DNA of 16,016 nucleotides from Baffinella frigidus (GCA_026770585.1 MU646639.1:9034-25049), one strand, 5' to 3'. Numbered from the stretch's first letter, positions 1-6,970 are shown. The notes: generated by a model from the letters alone, not told the origin. A program made the numbers and translations.

Positions 1-167
1 TTAGGGTTTGGGGTTTGGGGTTTGAGGTTGGGGGTTGGGGGGGGGGGTTTGGGGTTTGGGGTTTAGAGTTTAGGGGTAAGGGGTGAGAGGTTAGGGGTTA
101 GGGTTTGGGGTTGGGGGTTTGGGGAATAGGGTTTAGGGTTCACGGTTTAGGGTTTAGGGTTTAGGGT
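1..167 (+). repeat. Degenerate telomere-like array, G-rich on plus
   Basis: Irregular units of TTTAGGG, TTTGGGG and TTGGGGG. The G-rich strand is plus at the left edge, whereas a true left chromosome end would read CCCTAAA on plus. This is therefore an interstitial or inverted array rather than an intact terminus. Unit variation is high, which suggests old, unmaintained sequence. Confidence 0.85.
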
Positions 168-170
168 GTT

Positions 171-620
171 ACCGTGGAGGGATTGGACGACGGAGTTGAC
201 GACTTTTGCGCAGAGCTGCCGCCATAACACACATTCAGAGCAGAACCTTCCGTGCAAAAGAGCTACCGCCATACCATACATTCAGCGCAGAACCTTCAGT
301 GAAAAATCTGGGACCGGCATACCACACATCGAGAGCAAACCCTTCAGTGCAAGTGCAAAAGGTCGAGTGAAATCCGCGTATGACGAGCCCAGATTCACTC
401 ACGGAGAGCTAAGTAGGTTATCTCAAACCCTGAGCGAGAGGTTAACAGAGCGTGTTTCACATCGGTTGGCCACGCGAAATAGTGACACGAGGCCAGAAGT
501 TGACGAATTTGGTACTTAACCGTCAACGTCTGCCATTGTTTCATTCCGTTCATTGCTTGGGAAACAATGAACCAACAGATGCCAAAACCGCTTTGTCTCA
601 CGCCTTGGGAGAGAGAGGTA
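171..620. other. Unassigned stretch, no supported gene
   Basis: Short overlapping frames are open on both strands but none looks protein-like. A loose repeat 'GCCGCCATA(A)(C)CA' followed by 'ACATTCAG' and 'AGAACCTTC' occurs near 220 and 265. One copy of the motif GTTGACGAATTTG (about 499-511) is shared with fold-back elements elsewhere in the window. Confidence 0.5.
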
Positions 621-624
621 GGGG

Positions 625-700
625 ACCTGGGGGTGATCGATTCGCATCTGAGCATCCCACGCTCCGCTGTGCAGCGAGACGTTGACGTTGGGGGCACAGC
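625..700 (+). repeat. Direct repeat family D, copy 1 (partial)
   Basis: Shares the blocks GATTCGCATCTG, GCATCCCACGC and GCAGCGAGACGTTGACGTT with the copy near 950-1020. Like that copy it directly follows a GAGAGAGAGG tract. It lacks the right-hand part found in the two later copies. Confidence 0.7.
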
Positions 701-833
701 GAGTCCAAATTTATAGTGCAAGTCCCTAGCAACGGTTTTGTAAAGAAACTCGCCCTGGTACAAATTACAAAACGCGGGTCTGTGTACAGAGGAATTGGAA
801 TCCTTTGTAGGATATCTCACACGTTTGGAGAGA

Positions 834-865
834 GAGAAAGATAGATGGAGAGAGAGAGAGAGAGA

Positions 866-948
<83 letters not shown>
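834..948 (+). repeat. GA/GC/GT compound microsatellite
   Basis: A run of GA dinucleotides, interrupted by a short GCGCGCGC block, passes into GT dinucleotides and back to GA. It makes long open frames of RE repeats (plus) and SL repeats (minus) that are not genes. Confidence 0.95.
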
Positions 949-949
<1 letters not shown>

Positions 950-951
<2 letters not shown>

Positions 952-1114
952 TACCTGGGGAGAATCGATTCGCATCTGGGCATCCCACGCGCCCCCCTGC
1001 AGCGAGACGTTGACGTTCGGGGCCCACGCACACTGGTTCGTGCACGCACTCGTCCCTGCTTGCACACCCATCTGTGTTACCGCGGTGTCCAAAGAAGTTG
1101 GTCACGGAAATAAC
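950..1114 (+). repeat. Direct repeat family D, copy 2
   Basis: The part from about 986 to 1114 is nearly identical to 1228-1356. Shared blocks include CTGCAGCGAGACGTTG, CACTCGTCCCTGCTTGCACA and CCAAAGAAGTTGGTCACGG. Both strands are open in some frame, and I cannot decide whether it was ever coding. Confidence 0.85.
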
Positions 1115-1227
1115 GAAAACTCGGTTTTCGAAAAAAGGACGCTTCGCTTGGTACAACAATGTCGATTTTTACGGCCGTTGGTTGATTTTCGCGGCCAACT
1201 TCTCTGCACGCCGCGCTACCCTAGGGT

Positions 1228-1356
1228 CACGCGCCCCCCTGCAGCGAGACGTTGCCATCCGGAGTCCAGGAACACTGGTTCGTACACGCACTCGTCCCTG
1301 CTTGCACACCCATCTGTGTTACCGCGGTGTCCAAAGAAGTTGGTCACGGAAATAAT
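1228..1356 (+). repeat. Direct repeat family D, copy 3
   Basis: About 129 bases aligned without obvious large gaps to copy 2, starting at CACGCGCCCCCCTGCAG and ending at CACGGAAATAA. Divergence is concentrated just right of the GAGACGTTG block. No terminal inverted repeats were seen. Confidence 0.85.
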
Positions 1357-1359
1357 AAA

Positions 1360-1641
1360 GCATTGGTTCACGCTGACGGTTCTGGTACAAAAGGAGCACC
1401 GATTCGTGTGCGCGCTCATCCCTGGAAAGTAGCGGTGGGGAAGAGGAGCAACTTTATAAGGCAACGCCCAAAGTCATCAGATAGTTGACTAGAAATGTCT
1501 CTGGATCCGGCGGTTGGTCCTCGACAGTTCTCAGGAGGCGCGGAGGCCGGGAGGAGGAACTTGCGCGTTTTTTGGTGCGGGGGGGAGGGGGTTCGATTCC
1601 CGGAGGACGCAGTCAGCGGCGCCGTCTAGAAACAAACACGC
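1360..1641. other. Unassigned stretch, no supported gene
   Basis: Moderately GC-rich single-copy-looking sequence with no convincing ORF. It contains GGTTCGATTCC near 1589, which resembles a tRNA T-loop, but no matching acceptor stem or A box was found. Confidence 0.5.
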
Positions 1642-1764
1642 GATCCTAAACCGTAAAACCCCAAACCCTCAACCCTAAACCCTAAACCCTAAACCTGTTT
1701 GACCCTAAAACCCAAACCCCAAACCCTAATCCCCTAAACCCTAAACCCTAAAACCCTCACGCAG
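1642..1764 (+). repeat. Degenerate telomere-like array, C-rich on plus
   Basis: Units of CCCTAAA, CCCTCAA and CCCCAAA, interrupted near 1697 by CTGTTTGA. The array stops at TCACGCAG, an AG of acceptor type, as at other arrays here. The sequence after it has no convincing open frame, so no exon is proposed. Confidence 0.85.
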
Positions 1765-1805
1765 CTGCACCATTTCCCAACGACGGACAGACCACCTTTC
1801 ATCGC

Positions 1806-1945
1806 GTAGCTCTGCCTCACTCGGGTTGACAGACTACTCTCAAAGTGACATGCTGGGTGTGCGGTGCCAATCCGTCAACTTTGTGGCGGAAATGCACGAG
1901 GTCTCTCCGAAATGGTGAGACCAAATAGACAGAGAGCTAGGAGTT
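1806..1945 (+). repeat. Dispersed repeat family X, copy 1
   Basis: Matches the reverse complement of 9058-9188 over about 130 bases, including TAGCTCTGCCTCACTCGGGT, GACATGCTGGGTGTG and a AAATGGTGAGACC block near 1910. It is a dispersed element of unknown class. No coding capacity was seen. Confidence 0.75.
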
Positions 1946-2049
1946 GGAAAAGGAACCAGTCTCGCCAAAATGGTGAGGCAAAATCGACTGGGGCAGCGCT
2001 GAATTTAGGACACGGTCGTGTATGGTTCTAACCTCCCTAGTTAGGACAG

Positions 2050-2071
2050 TCCTACTTGTCAGCAAGTAGGA
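2050..2071. repeat. Perfect 9-bp hairpin
   Basis: TCCTACTTG and CAAGTAGGA are separated by the 4-base loop TCAG. It could be a remnant of a fold-back element. It is not placed to be a terminator of any gene I can support. Confidence 0.6.
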
Positions 2072-2110
2072 GGGCATGCACCGATGCACACACACCCCGG
2101 AGTCCGGGGG
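2072..2110 (-). pseudogene. Fragment of duplicated SGGVCV exon (3' end only)
   Basis: Read on minus, ACTCCGGGGTGTGTGTGC followed by ATCGGTGCATGC matches the 3' end of the exon copies at 2220-2283 and 2390-2470, including the donor position (GTGCAT here, GTAC in the others). Only the end is preserved. I infer a decayed copy of the same exon. Confidence 0.45.
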
Positions 2111-2129
2111 CGCTGTAGTAAATCTCGCC

Positions 2130-2156
2130 AGGACTAAACCCTCATGGTTTAGTCCT
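2130..2156. repeat. Perfect 11-bp hairpin
   Basis: AGGACTAAACC and GGTTTAGTCCT surround the loop CTCAT. The arm contains a CTAAACC telomere-like heptamer facing its complement. No function is assigned. Confidence 0.6.
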
Positions 2157-2219
2157 GAGGGGGGGAATTACTCAACTCCACCCCGATGTGGTAAACTTCG
2201 GGTGGCTGGTGGCATGTAC

Positions 2220-2283
2220 CGACGCACACGCCCCCGGAGTGCCCCCCCACCCCCGCGCACATCTCCTCGATCTCTGCTAGCGA
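2220..2283 (-). pseudogene. Diverged copy of the duplicated 27-codon exon
   Basis: Minus frame reads S-LAEIEEMCAGVGGHSGGVCV and ends in GTCG followed by a GTACAT donor, the same donor position as the copy at 2390-2470. Its 5' part, equivalent to the GSGSAAT start of that copy, is missing and replaced by a short tandem repeat (GCAACGAAATTTACTACACA twice, 30 bases apart). Without the 5' part its acceptor is uncertain and the phase no longer fits, so it may be non-functional. No family is recognised. Confidence 0.4.
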
Positions 2284-2290
2284 CTTTGTT

Positions 2291-2340
2291 GCAACGAAAT
2301 TTACTACACACTACTTTACGGCAACGAAATTTACTACACA
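2291..2340 (+). repeat. Two-unit tandem repeat, 30-base period
   Basis: The 20-mer GCAACGAAATTTACTACACA occurs at the start of each unit. The motif TTACTACACAA recurs near 10341 next to another inverted repeat, so the two sites may hold related element ends. Confidence 0.75.
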
Positions 2341-2389
2341 ATTAGGTCATAATAGTATTAGTAAAGCATGTGTGCAGTAATTTTGGTAC

Positions 2390-2470
2390 CGACGCACACG
2401 CCGCCGGAGTGCTCCCCCACCTCCGAGCACAGCTCTTCGATCTCTGCCAGCGTCGCGGCGCTCCCCGACC
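2390..2470 (-). CDS. Candidate 27-codon internal exon (phase 1-1), hypothetical
   Basis: The minus strand runs out of a telomere-like C-rich tract into an acceptor (TAAACGCAG) and then an 81-base open stretch ending in a GTACCA donor. It encodes SGSAATLAEIEE followed by LCSEVGEHSGGVCV. Acceptor and donor both lie in phase 1, so the exon can be duplicated or skipped without changing frame. Its acceptor phase fits the possible donor of the repeat-protein exon at 4157-3371. Related copies lie at 2072-2110, 2220-2283 and 2733-2782, and three further plus-strand blocks resembling GCCCGACCCTGCAC mark more acceptor remnants. The LAEIEELC part could form a short helix. No known domain is recognised. 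The exon status rests on splice signals, phase and copy conservation seen by eye. Confidence 0.45.
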
Positions 2471-2574
2471 CTGCGTTTAGGGCTTGGGGATTATGGTGTA
2501 TGGTTGAGGGTTCAGGGCTTCAAGAACCGACAAACTCGCATACCCCCCTTTTATTCGGCCACTTCCCGCGGCAC

Positions 2575-2600
2575 TGCCCGACCCTGCACAGTTCAGTGTC
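2575..2600 (-). other. Isolated acceptor copy of the duplicated exon
   Basis: Minus reads CTGTGCAG followed by GGTCGGGCAGTGCCGCG, matching the first bases of the exon at 2470. The frame then diverges after GSGSAA. It is a partial copy that keeps the acceptor and the first codons. Confidence 0.4.
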
Positions 2601-2732
2601 AAGAAACAGGGTTCAGGCGAGTAGTTGGAAAGGGCCCTTTTCAGCCCGCTCGCCCCTGCACTCAGCCCTCTCGCCGCTCCCTGCACCCACCCGCAGCTTT
2701 CCGCGCTCGCGCTATGCCACCAACGCACGCTA

Positions 2733-2782
2733 TCCCCGAGAGCACAGCTCCTCGATCGCGGCAAGCGTCGCGGCGCCCGACC
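2733..2782 (-). pseudogene. Degenerate copy of the duplicated exon, with stop
   Basis: The acceptor ACACGCAG after a CAACCCTA tract is conserved, and the minus frame reads SGAATLAAIEELCSRG before an in-frame TAG. Compared with the copy at 2390-2470 it has lost about 13 bases in the second half. A weak GTGGCA sits at the expected donor position. This is likely a decayed exon unless the frame is used differently. Confidence 0.45.
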
Positions 2783-2840
2783 CTGCGTGTAGGGTTGAGG
2801 GCTTCAAGAACCGACAGACTGCCCGACCCCCCTTCCATTC

Positions 2841-2964
2841 TTATCTCAGAAAACGAGTTCTAAAACTCATTTTCTTAAGTCAATTTCCCTATAAATTCGT
2901 TAACTTGGGCGGAGAGTAAAGAATAAGTTGACGAATTTGTAGGGGGGTTGACTTAAGAAAACGA
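2841..2964. mobile_element. Truncated palindromic (MITE-like) element, copy 1
   Basis: The left arm begins TTATCTCAGAAAACGAGTTC, as in the intact copy at 3005. The right arm reads AATAAGTTGACGAATTTGT and stops after AAGAAAACGA, so the distal hairpin is lost. The central loop is inverted relative to the intact copy. No coding capacity was seen. Confidence 0.75.
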
Positions 2965-3000
2965 TTCGGGCCCTCACCGCGGGGCTGCCCGACCCGGCAC

Positions 3001-3158
3001 GGTCTTATCTCAGAAAACGAGTTCTAAAACTCGTTTTCTTAAGTCAATTCCCCTACAAATTCGTCAACTTATTCTTCACTCTCCGCATAAGTTGACAAAA
3101 TTGTAGGGGAATTGACTTGAGAAAACGAGTTTTAGAACTCGTTTTCTGAGATAAGGTC
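3001..3158. mobile_element. Near-perfect palindromic (MITE-like) element with GGTC repeats
   Basis: Arms of about 69 bases (left ends at 3072, right begins at 3087) match with three differences and surround a 14-base loop. Each arm itself contains a hairpin, AAAACGAGTTCTAAAACTCG plus the closing TTTT. The element from TTATCT to AGATAA is 150 bases and is flanked by the direct repeat GGTC on both sides, a plausible 4-base target duplication. It has no coding capacity, so it would be non-autonomous. Confidence 0.8.
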
Positions 3159-3298
3159 GAGAGTGTGCAGTTCAGTGTTTTGCGGCGCTGGATTATCGTG
3201 CACGGTTCAATGTTGAGGGTTTAGACGAGTTGATAAAAAAGCTCTGCCTCCGCTTTTTCGACAAGCTCTGCCTCAGCCCACTCAACGCGGGTTGACGA
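3159..3298. other. Spacer with AGCTCTGCCTC motif
   Basis: No supported gene. AGCTCTGCCTC occurs twice (near 3239 and 3265) followed by CGGGTTGACGAAA, resembling parts of dispersed family X. Confidence 0.4.
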
Positions 3299-3367
3299 AA
3301 CCCTCACCCCTCGACCCTCAACCCTCAACACTCAACCCGCAACCCTGAACCCTGAACCCTGAAGCGT
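3299..3367 (+). repeat. Degenerate telomere-like array, C-rich on plus
   Basis: CCCTCAA, CACTCAA, CCCTGAA and similar units. It lies just beyond the possible minus-strand donor of the repeat-protein exon, so on that strand it would be the start of the intron (reading GGGTTCAGGG). Confidence 0.8.
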
Positions 3368-3370
3368 TAC

Positions 3371-4157
3371 CGGCGCAATCGACGCCGCGGCACACGATGA
3401 TGCGCCCCGCCGCTTGCGTGACGTCCGACGCCGCGTGATACGTAATGCACCACGACCCCTGATTCTCGAGAGAGCCTTGTGAGACCCCAGCGCTCTCGCT
3501 CTCTGCCCCTGGGCTCCGCTCGGCTGCATCCTCCCCAGCGCCGCCGCGTGAATGCATTTGCACCCCCTCCCGTTCTGTGGCAGACACGGCTGGTGCGGAG
3601 GGCTTCGTCGGGAGAGATGGCTTCCCCGTGTCAGATTGCTTCGCGAGCATCGCCGCCAGCATCTCCGCCCCGGTCGGGGCGGATGGCTTCGCCGGGAGTG
3701 ATGGCTTCGCCGGAGCGGCTTCCTTGGCCAGCATAGCCGCCAGCATATCCCCGCCTGTCGCAGCGGATGGCTTTGCTGGGAGTGATGGCTTCGCCGGGCC
3801 GGATTGCTTCGCCAGCATTGCCGCCAGCATCTCAGCGCCAGTCGCAGCGGGTGGTTTCGCCGGGAGTGTTGTCTTCGCCGGGAGGGATGGCTTCACCAGC
3901 ATTGCTGCCAGCATATCCGCGCCGGACTTCGCACCGCCGCCTCCATGAACACCACCCACCCCCCCTCCTGCTGCAGACACGGCCGGGGCGGATGATTTTG
4001 CCGGGAACGATGGCTTCGCCGGCGCGGCTTCCTTCGCCAGCATCGCCGAGAGCATTTCCGCGCCAGTCGGAGCGGATGGCTTTGCTGGGAGTGTTGTTTT
4101 CGCCGGGACGGATGGTTTCTCCAGCATCGCCGCCAGCATCTCCGCGCCGCTCGGCAT
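3371..4157 (-). CDS. Hypothetical protein with six 28-residue repeats
   Basis: The minus frame is open from ATG for 279 codons and, if unspliced, runs to a stop at 3318 through translated telomere-like repeat. I prefer an exon ending at 3371, before a GTAACG donor in phase 1. Residues 1-190 hold six imperfect repeats of GAEMLAAMLAK followed by PAKPSLPAKPSA, 28 residues in copies 3-6. Copy 2 carries an insert rich in Gly. Each unit is a short Met/Leu helix-like segment plus a Lys/Pro/Ala/Ser linker. Residues 191-262 are Ser/Glu/Gly-rich and then less biased (QGSWCITYH...). Copies differ often at third codon positions in this frame, supporting coding on minus. A stop lies 17 codons upstream, and those codons read RKAPIAKRK before the Met. 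The first exon could therefore lie further upstream. No family is recognised. Confidence 0.6.
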
Positions 4158-4566
4158 CTTCCTTTTGGCGATCGGTGCTTTACGACCGCAACAGCAAACG
4201 TACTAGTGCGAAGAGCGGCAGTTCAAGGATCTGCGCACACCGATAACAGATGCTGCAACCAGAAGCTGTCTCGTTAGAGGCAACGGCCTTGAACCCCCTG
4301 CCAGGCTCCTGTCAAGAACCGGGATTTCTTGTTCGCAGGGTTTTTTTTCGTCGTGTCTGACAGGCAAAATTCGGATGGTTTTTTTTGTAAAGCAACTCGA
4401 TCGGGCTTGCAGAAGGAATCTTGGAATCTTTTCTACGGAAAGGCGTGTCGTTGGGCCATGTTGGGAGAAATCAAAACCTAAAGGATCTAAAGGGCTGCTA
4501 AAGGATCCGTTTAGGGCTAAGGTGTATTTTGTAAGTGTGGTCTGAGTGGGACCTGAAGTCGGAACT
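4158..4566. other. Unassigned stretch upstream of the repeat protein
   Basis: No convincing ORF on either strand. T-rich runs (eight or more T) occur near 4341 and 4380. The block AAAGGATC occurs near 4480 and 4500. It could hold promoter or intron sequence for the minus-strand gene, but no recognisable element was seen. Confidence 0.45.
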
Positions 4567-4567
4567 A

Positions 4568-4642
4568 CCTCCTATTGTAGGAGGACTAAGTGGGGTACAA
4601 GCACCCTTACCATAACCCAACGAGCGTTGGATGAGGGTAAGG
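4568..4642. repeat. Pair of hairpins
   Basis: CCTCCTA-TTG-TAGGAGG (4568-4584) is followed by an imperfect stem of about 17 pairs, CCTTACCATAACCCAACG against CGTTGGATGAGGGTAAGG (4605-4642). A third small stem CGATG-TCAAA-CATCG lies near 4658. They may be remnants of a fold-back element. Confidence 0.5.
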
Positions 4643-4813
4643 ATCGCTGAACCCAACGATGTCAAACATCGCAGGTATTAAGCTTGATACCTCACTTGAC
4701 AAGGTTCCGATGACCGTCTCCACAGATAATTGCACACTAACATACAACGTACACCCTAGAGTTCGCCCACACGCACCCTCCCCCCACTGTGTAAAGGGCA
4801 ACCACTCCCCCTT

Positions 4814-4893
4814 TGCAGCACGCGTCACCCCCTCCCTCCCTGCAGCACGCGTGTCACCCCTCCCTCCCTGCAGCACGTGTGTCACCCCTCCCT
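4814..4893 (+). repeat. Three-unit minisatellite, 27-28 bases
   Basis: TGCAGCACGCGTGTCACCCC plus CTCCCTCC repeats three times, with starts near 4814, 4841 and 4869. The minus frame through it is open (RGDTRAAGREGVTRAA), but the frame shows no other support as a gene. Confidence 0.85.
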
Positions 4894-4925
4894 CATACAT
4901 CCACCTCTCTCACTCTCTCGCTCGC

Positions 4926-5117
4926 TTAGGGTTTAGGGTTTAGGGTTTAGGGTTTAGGGTTGAGAGTTTAGGGTTTAGGGTTTAGGGGTTAGGGTTTAGG
5001 GGTTAGGGTTTAAGGTTTATGGTTTAAGGTTGATGGTTTAGGGTTGAGGGTTGAGGATTTAGGGTTGAGGGTTGAGATTTCAAGGTTTAGGGGTCAATAT
5101 TTAGGGAACGGTTCAAG
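4926..5117 (+). repeat. Telomere-like array, G-rich on plus
   Basis: Begins with about five well-preserved TTTAGGG units and decays rightward into TTGAGGG, TTTAAGG and TTGATGG variants. Confidence 0.9.
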
Positions 5118-5288
5118 GCTCGTGCTTGGCTCATGGAGGAAGGGCTCCGCTCGGGCGCTCGAGACACTCACGGAAATCGTGTGCGAGTAAGGCTTCACTG
5201 AGGAGAACAGGTGTCCGCAGCACGTGCGGGCTTATATCTTTTTTTAGTGGAGGTGACTGGGTAGTGTCACTCCGGTCATGTACACGGG
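5118..5288. other. Short unique segment between two G-rich arrays
   Basis: On minus, the sequence after TTCTCCTCAG reads EALLAHDFRECLERPSG and meets GTGAGT after the first 26 bases, so a mini-exon is conceivable at about 5172-5197. On plus a 61-codon frame is Ser/Arg-rich and unconvincing. Neither is called. Confidence 0.35.
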
Positions 5289-5722
5289 GTAGTTTGGGGC
5301 GTAGGGTTTGAGGTGTATTGTTTTGGGGCTTGTGGTTAGGTGTTCAGGTTTCAGGTTTTATCATGTAGGGATTATGGTTAACGGTTCAGTTTCAGGGTTT
5401 AGTGTTTATGCTTTCAGGGTTTAGTGTTTATGCTTTACGGTTCAGGGTTCAGGGTTTAGGGTTCAGGGTTTACGGTTCAGGGTTCACGGTTCAGGGTTTT
5501 GGGTTTAGGGTTGAGGTTTAGGGTTCAGGGTTGAGGTTTGAGGGTTTAGAGCGCAGGCTCTAGGTTTTTGTTTGTTGGCTTCAGGCCTTAGCTCCAGGCT
5601 TTCCTTTTAAAAGCCCAACGGAGTGGTAGGCTTCAGGCCTTAGGGTTCATGGCTTATGGCTTAGGGGTTAGGACTTATGGGTTAGGCCTCAGGGCCTGGG
5701 GGTTTGGGATTAGGGTTTGGTG
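5289..5722 (+). repeat. Highly degenerate G-rich telomere-like array
   Basis: TTTAGGG, TTCAGGG, TTGAGGG, TTTACGG and TTTATGC variants, with a non-repetitive island near 5556-5625 containing two GGCTTCAGGCCTTAG blocks (5578 and 5629). No gene is supported. Confidence 0.8.
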
Positions 5723-5883
5723 TTTGCCCTGGCGAGTTTAAGCGGAAGCTGCGAGAGCCTCGCCTGCAGGTCCGCCTAGTAAGGTTCCTCGAATTTACGG
5801 GTGTGCACATCTCTGTACTGCGGGAACATTTTTCTTTGGTTTGTTTTGACGCGTCCGTCTGTGTTGAGCAAAGTCATCTGCAG

Positions 5884-6024
5884 CGTGCCCCCCCCCCCTC
5901 GACGTGGGCCGAGGAGTGCCACGCTCTCTCAAGATGCGCAGATGCAACCCATGAGAATCACCCGCCCGATCGTCTTGGATTCCGATTTCCACAGCGCTCT
6001 CCAAAGCATTTTGAAAATCTGTTT
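5884..6024 (+). CDS. Candidate internal exon A, hypothetical protein
   Basis: The frame follows an acceptor (GTCATCTGCAG) and reads VPPPPRRGPRSATLSQDAQM followed by QPMRITRPIVLDSDFHSALQ and SILKIC, ending in phase 2 at a GTGGAG donor. The 3' part looks like an ordinary helical protein. The terminal block TTGAAAATCTGTTTGTGGA is tandemly repeated, and the second copy would supply a second donor (GTGGAC). A different frame through the same stretch is also open, so the choice rests on composition and on the phase fit to 6214-6257. No domain is recognised, and the 5' end of this gene is not identified. Confidence 0.35.
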
Positions 6025-6213
6025 GTGGAGCGCTTGAAAATCTGTTTGTGGACCCACCAAACTAAAACCTAAAACCTAAAGCCTAAAACCTAAAGCCTAA
6101 TTCCTCAAACCTAAAGACTAAAGCCTAAACACCAATCACCAAACCTCAAACCCTAAACACTAAACCCTAAACAACCCCAAACCTGAAACCATAAACCCTA
6201 AACCCTGTTTCAG
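6025..6213 (+). repeat. Probable intron filled by telomere-like array
   Basis: After about 35 bases the sequence becomes CCTAAAA, CCTAAAG and CCCTAAA units and ends AACCCTGTTTCAG, a good acceptor. Candidate exons on both sides have matching phase. Confidence 0.6.
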
Positions 6214-6257
6214 ATGTAGAGCAGAGCGGATGCAAGTGATCGCGGAAGCGAATGCAA
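6214..6257 (+). CDS. Candidate internal exon B, hypothetical protein
   Basis: This 44-base segment sits between two telomere-like arrays. After acceptor TTTCAG it reads (x)CRAERMQVIAEANA and ends one base into a codon before GTGATA. Joined to 6519 it gives ERMQVIAEANAKQVLLKTI, a smooth helical stretch with no frame break. The repeated GCAAGTGAT offers an earlier alternative donor. Its flanks and phase are the evidence; no family is recognised. Confidence 0.5.
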
Positions 6258-6518
6258 GTGATAGGGACCCTTAACCCTTAACCCTAAACTCTCAACCCCA
6301 AAACCAACACCCTACACCCTACACCCCACACCCTACACACTAAACCTTAAGCCCTAAACCCTAAATCCTGAACCTTGAACCCTTGACCCTCAACTCTCAA
6401 CTCTCAACACTCAACCCCAAACCCTATCCCTACCCTCAACACCAAACACGAAATTCCCAAACCGCGCCCAGCCCCTAAACCCTTTAGAAACCCCAAACCC
6501 TCAACCCCAAACCCTAAG
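6258..6518 (+). repeat. Probable 261-base intron made of telomere-like repeats
   Basis: GTGATAGGGACCC leads directly into CCCTTAACCC, CCCTACA, CCCTCAA and CCCTAAA units and ends CCCTAAG, where the AG of the last unit serves as acceptor. Almost the whole intron is array. Confidence 0.6.
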
Positions 6519-6623
6519 AGCAAGTGCTCCTGAAGACGATCCGGCTCTACCACCAGGAAAAGAACCCGATCAATGCCCACGGGCTGCAACCCCCCTATCC
6601 GCACGCTCCTTTAGGATCTTTAG
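6519..6623 (+). CDS. Candidate internal exon C, hypothetical protein
   Basis: Completes the split codon from exon B (A + AG = Lys) and reads QVLLKTIRLYHQEKNPINAH then GLQPPYPHAPL. The composition is that of a normal soluble protein and unlike the translated repeats around it. The proposed donor TTTAG|GTTTTA is weak. If unspliced, the frame continues to a TGA at 6734-6736. No ATG is present, so it cannot be a stand-alone gene. No family is recognised. Confidence 0.5.
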
Positions 6624-6735
6624 GTTTTAATTTCGCCCAACATATGCCAACGACACGCCCTTCCGTAGAAAGGATCTGCAGAGAAAGCATGTTTTTCTTC
6701 GGATCGCGTTTAGCTCTCCAGTGCAGAGGCTCGTG
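6607..6735 (+). repeat. Diverged tandem duplication, copy 1
   Basis: Blocks TTTAGGATCTTTAGG, CCCAACATA, AAGCATG, TTCGGATC and GTGCAGAGG reappear in the same order at 6835-6953. The left end overlaps the 3' end of exon C, so that exon end may be part of the duplicated unit. Confidence 0.6.
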
Positions 6736-6834
6736 AAGAGGGGATAGTGGGCGGCTCTCTTGGGGTGGGTGAAGGTATGCGATATCGCTCCCATGCTCTC
6801 ACACACACCCAACCCAAGTCAGCCTCCTTGAGTA

Positions 6835-6953
6835 GGTCCTTTAGGTCCTTTAGGTTCTTCGAGCTCCCAACATAGGCGGACACCGGAACTTGTTCTGCAA
6901 AAAAGCCATGCTTCCTTTCGGATCACATTCAGGCCCCCCGGTGCAGAGGATCG
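6835..6953 (+). repeat. Diverged tandem duplication, copy 2
   Basis: Parallels 6607-6735 at an offset of about 228 bases. It begins GTCCTTTAGGTCCTTTAGG and ends CCGGTGCAGAGGATCG. Confidence 0.6.
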
Positions 6954-6970
6954 CGGCAGAACCGGCTCAA

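Noticed and set aside
1-167. A true chromosome end at the left edge
   Set aside because: The array is degenerate and its orientation on plus is opposite to that of a left telomere.
845-1432. Long plus-strand ORF of about 195 codons
   Set aside because: It depends on the GA/GT microsatellite at its start and on the direct repeats. The minus strand is equally open, and there is no protein-like composition or repeat-independent support.
1565-1612. tRNA-like T-arm (GGTTCGATTCC)
   Set aside because: Only the B-box-like sequence is present. The T stem pairs at just three positions and no acceptor or D arm could be found upstream.
2477-2764. Minus-strand ORF of 95 codons ending in translated telomere-like repeat
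   Set aside because: It spans several duplicated exon remnants in different frames. Only the GSGSAA start at 2583 is shared with the better exon copy.
3577-3948. Plus-strand repeat ORF (DGFAGSDGFAG...SIAASIS)
   Set aside because: It is the antisense shadow of the 28-residue repeat gene, shorter and broken sooner. Third-position variation fits the minus frame.
4607-4900. Minus-strand ORF of 97 codons
   Set aside because: Its first third is a translated minisatellite and the rest contains hairpin sequence. There is no independent evidence of coding.
5131-5197. Minus-strand mini-exon (EALLAHDFRECLERPSG)
   Set aside because: Has a plausible acceptor and a GTGAGT, but the donor would cut the peptide after about eight residues and the rest ends in a stop. 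No partner exon was found.
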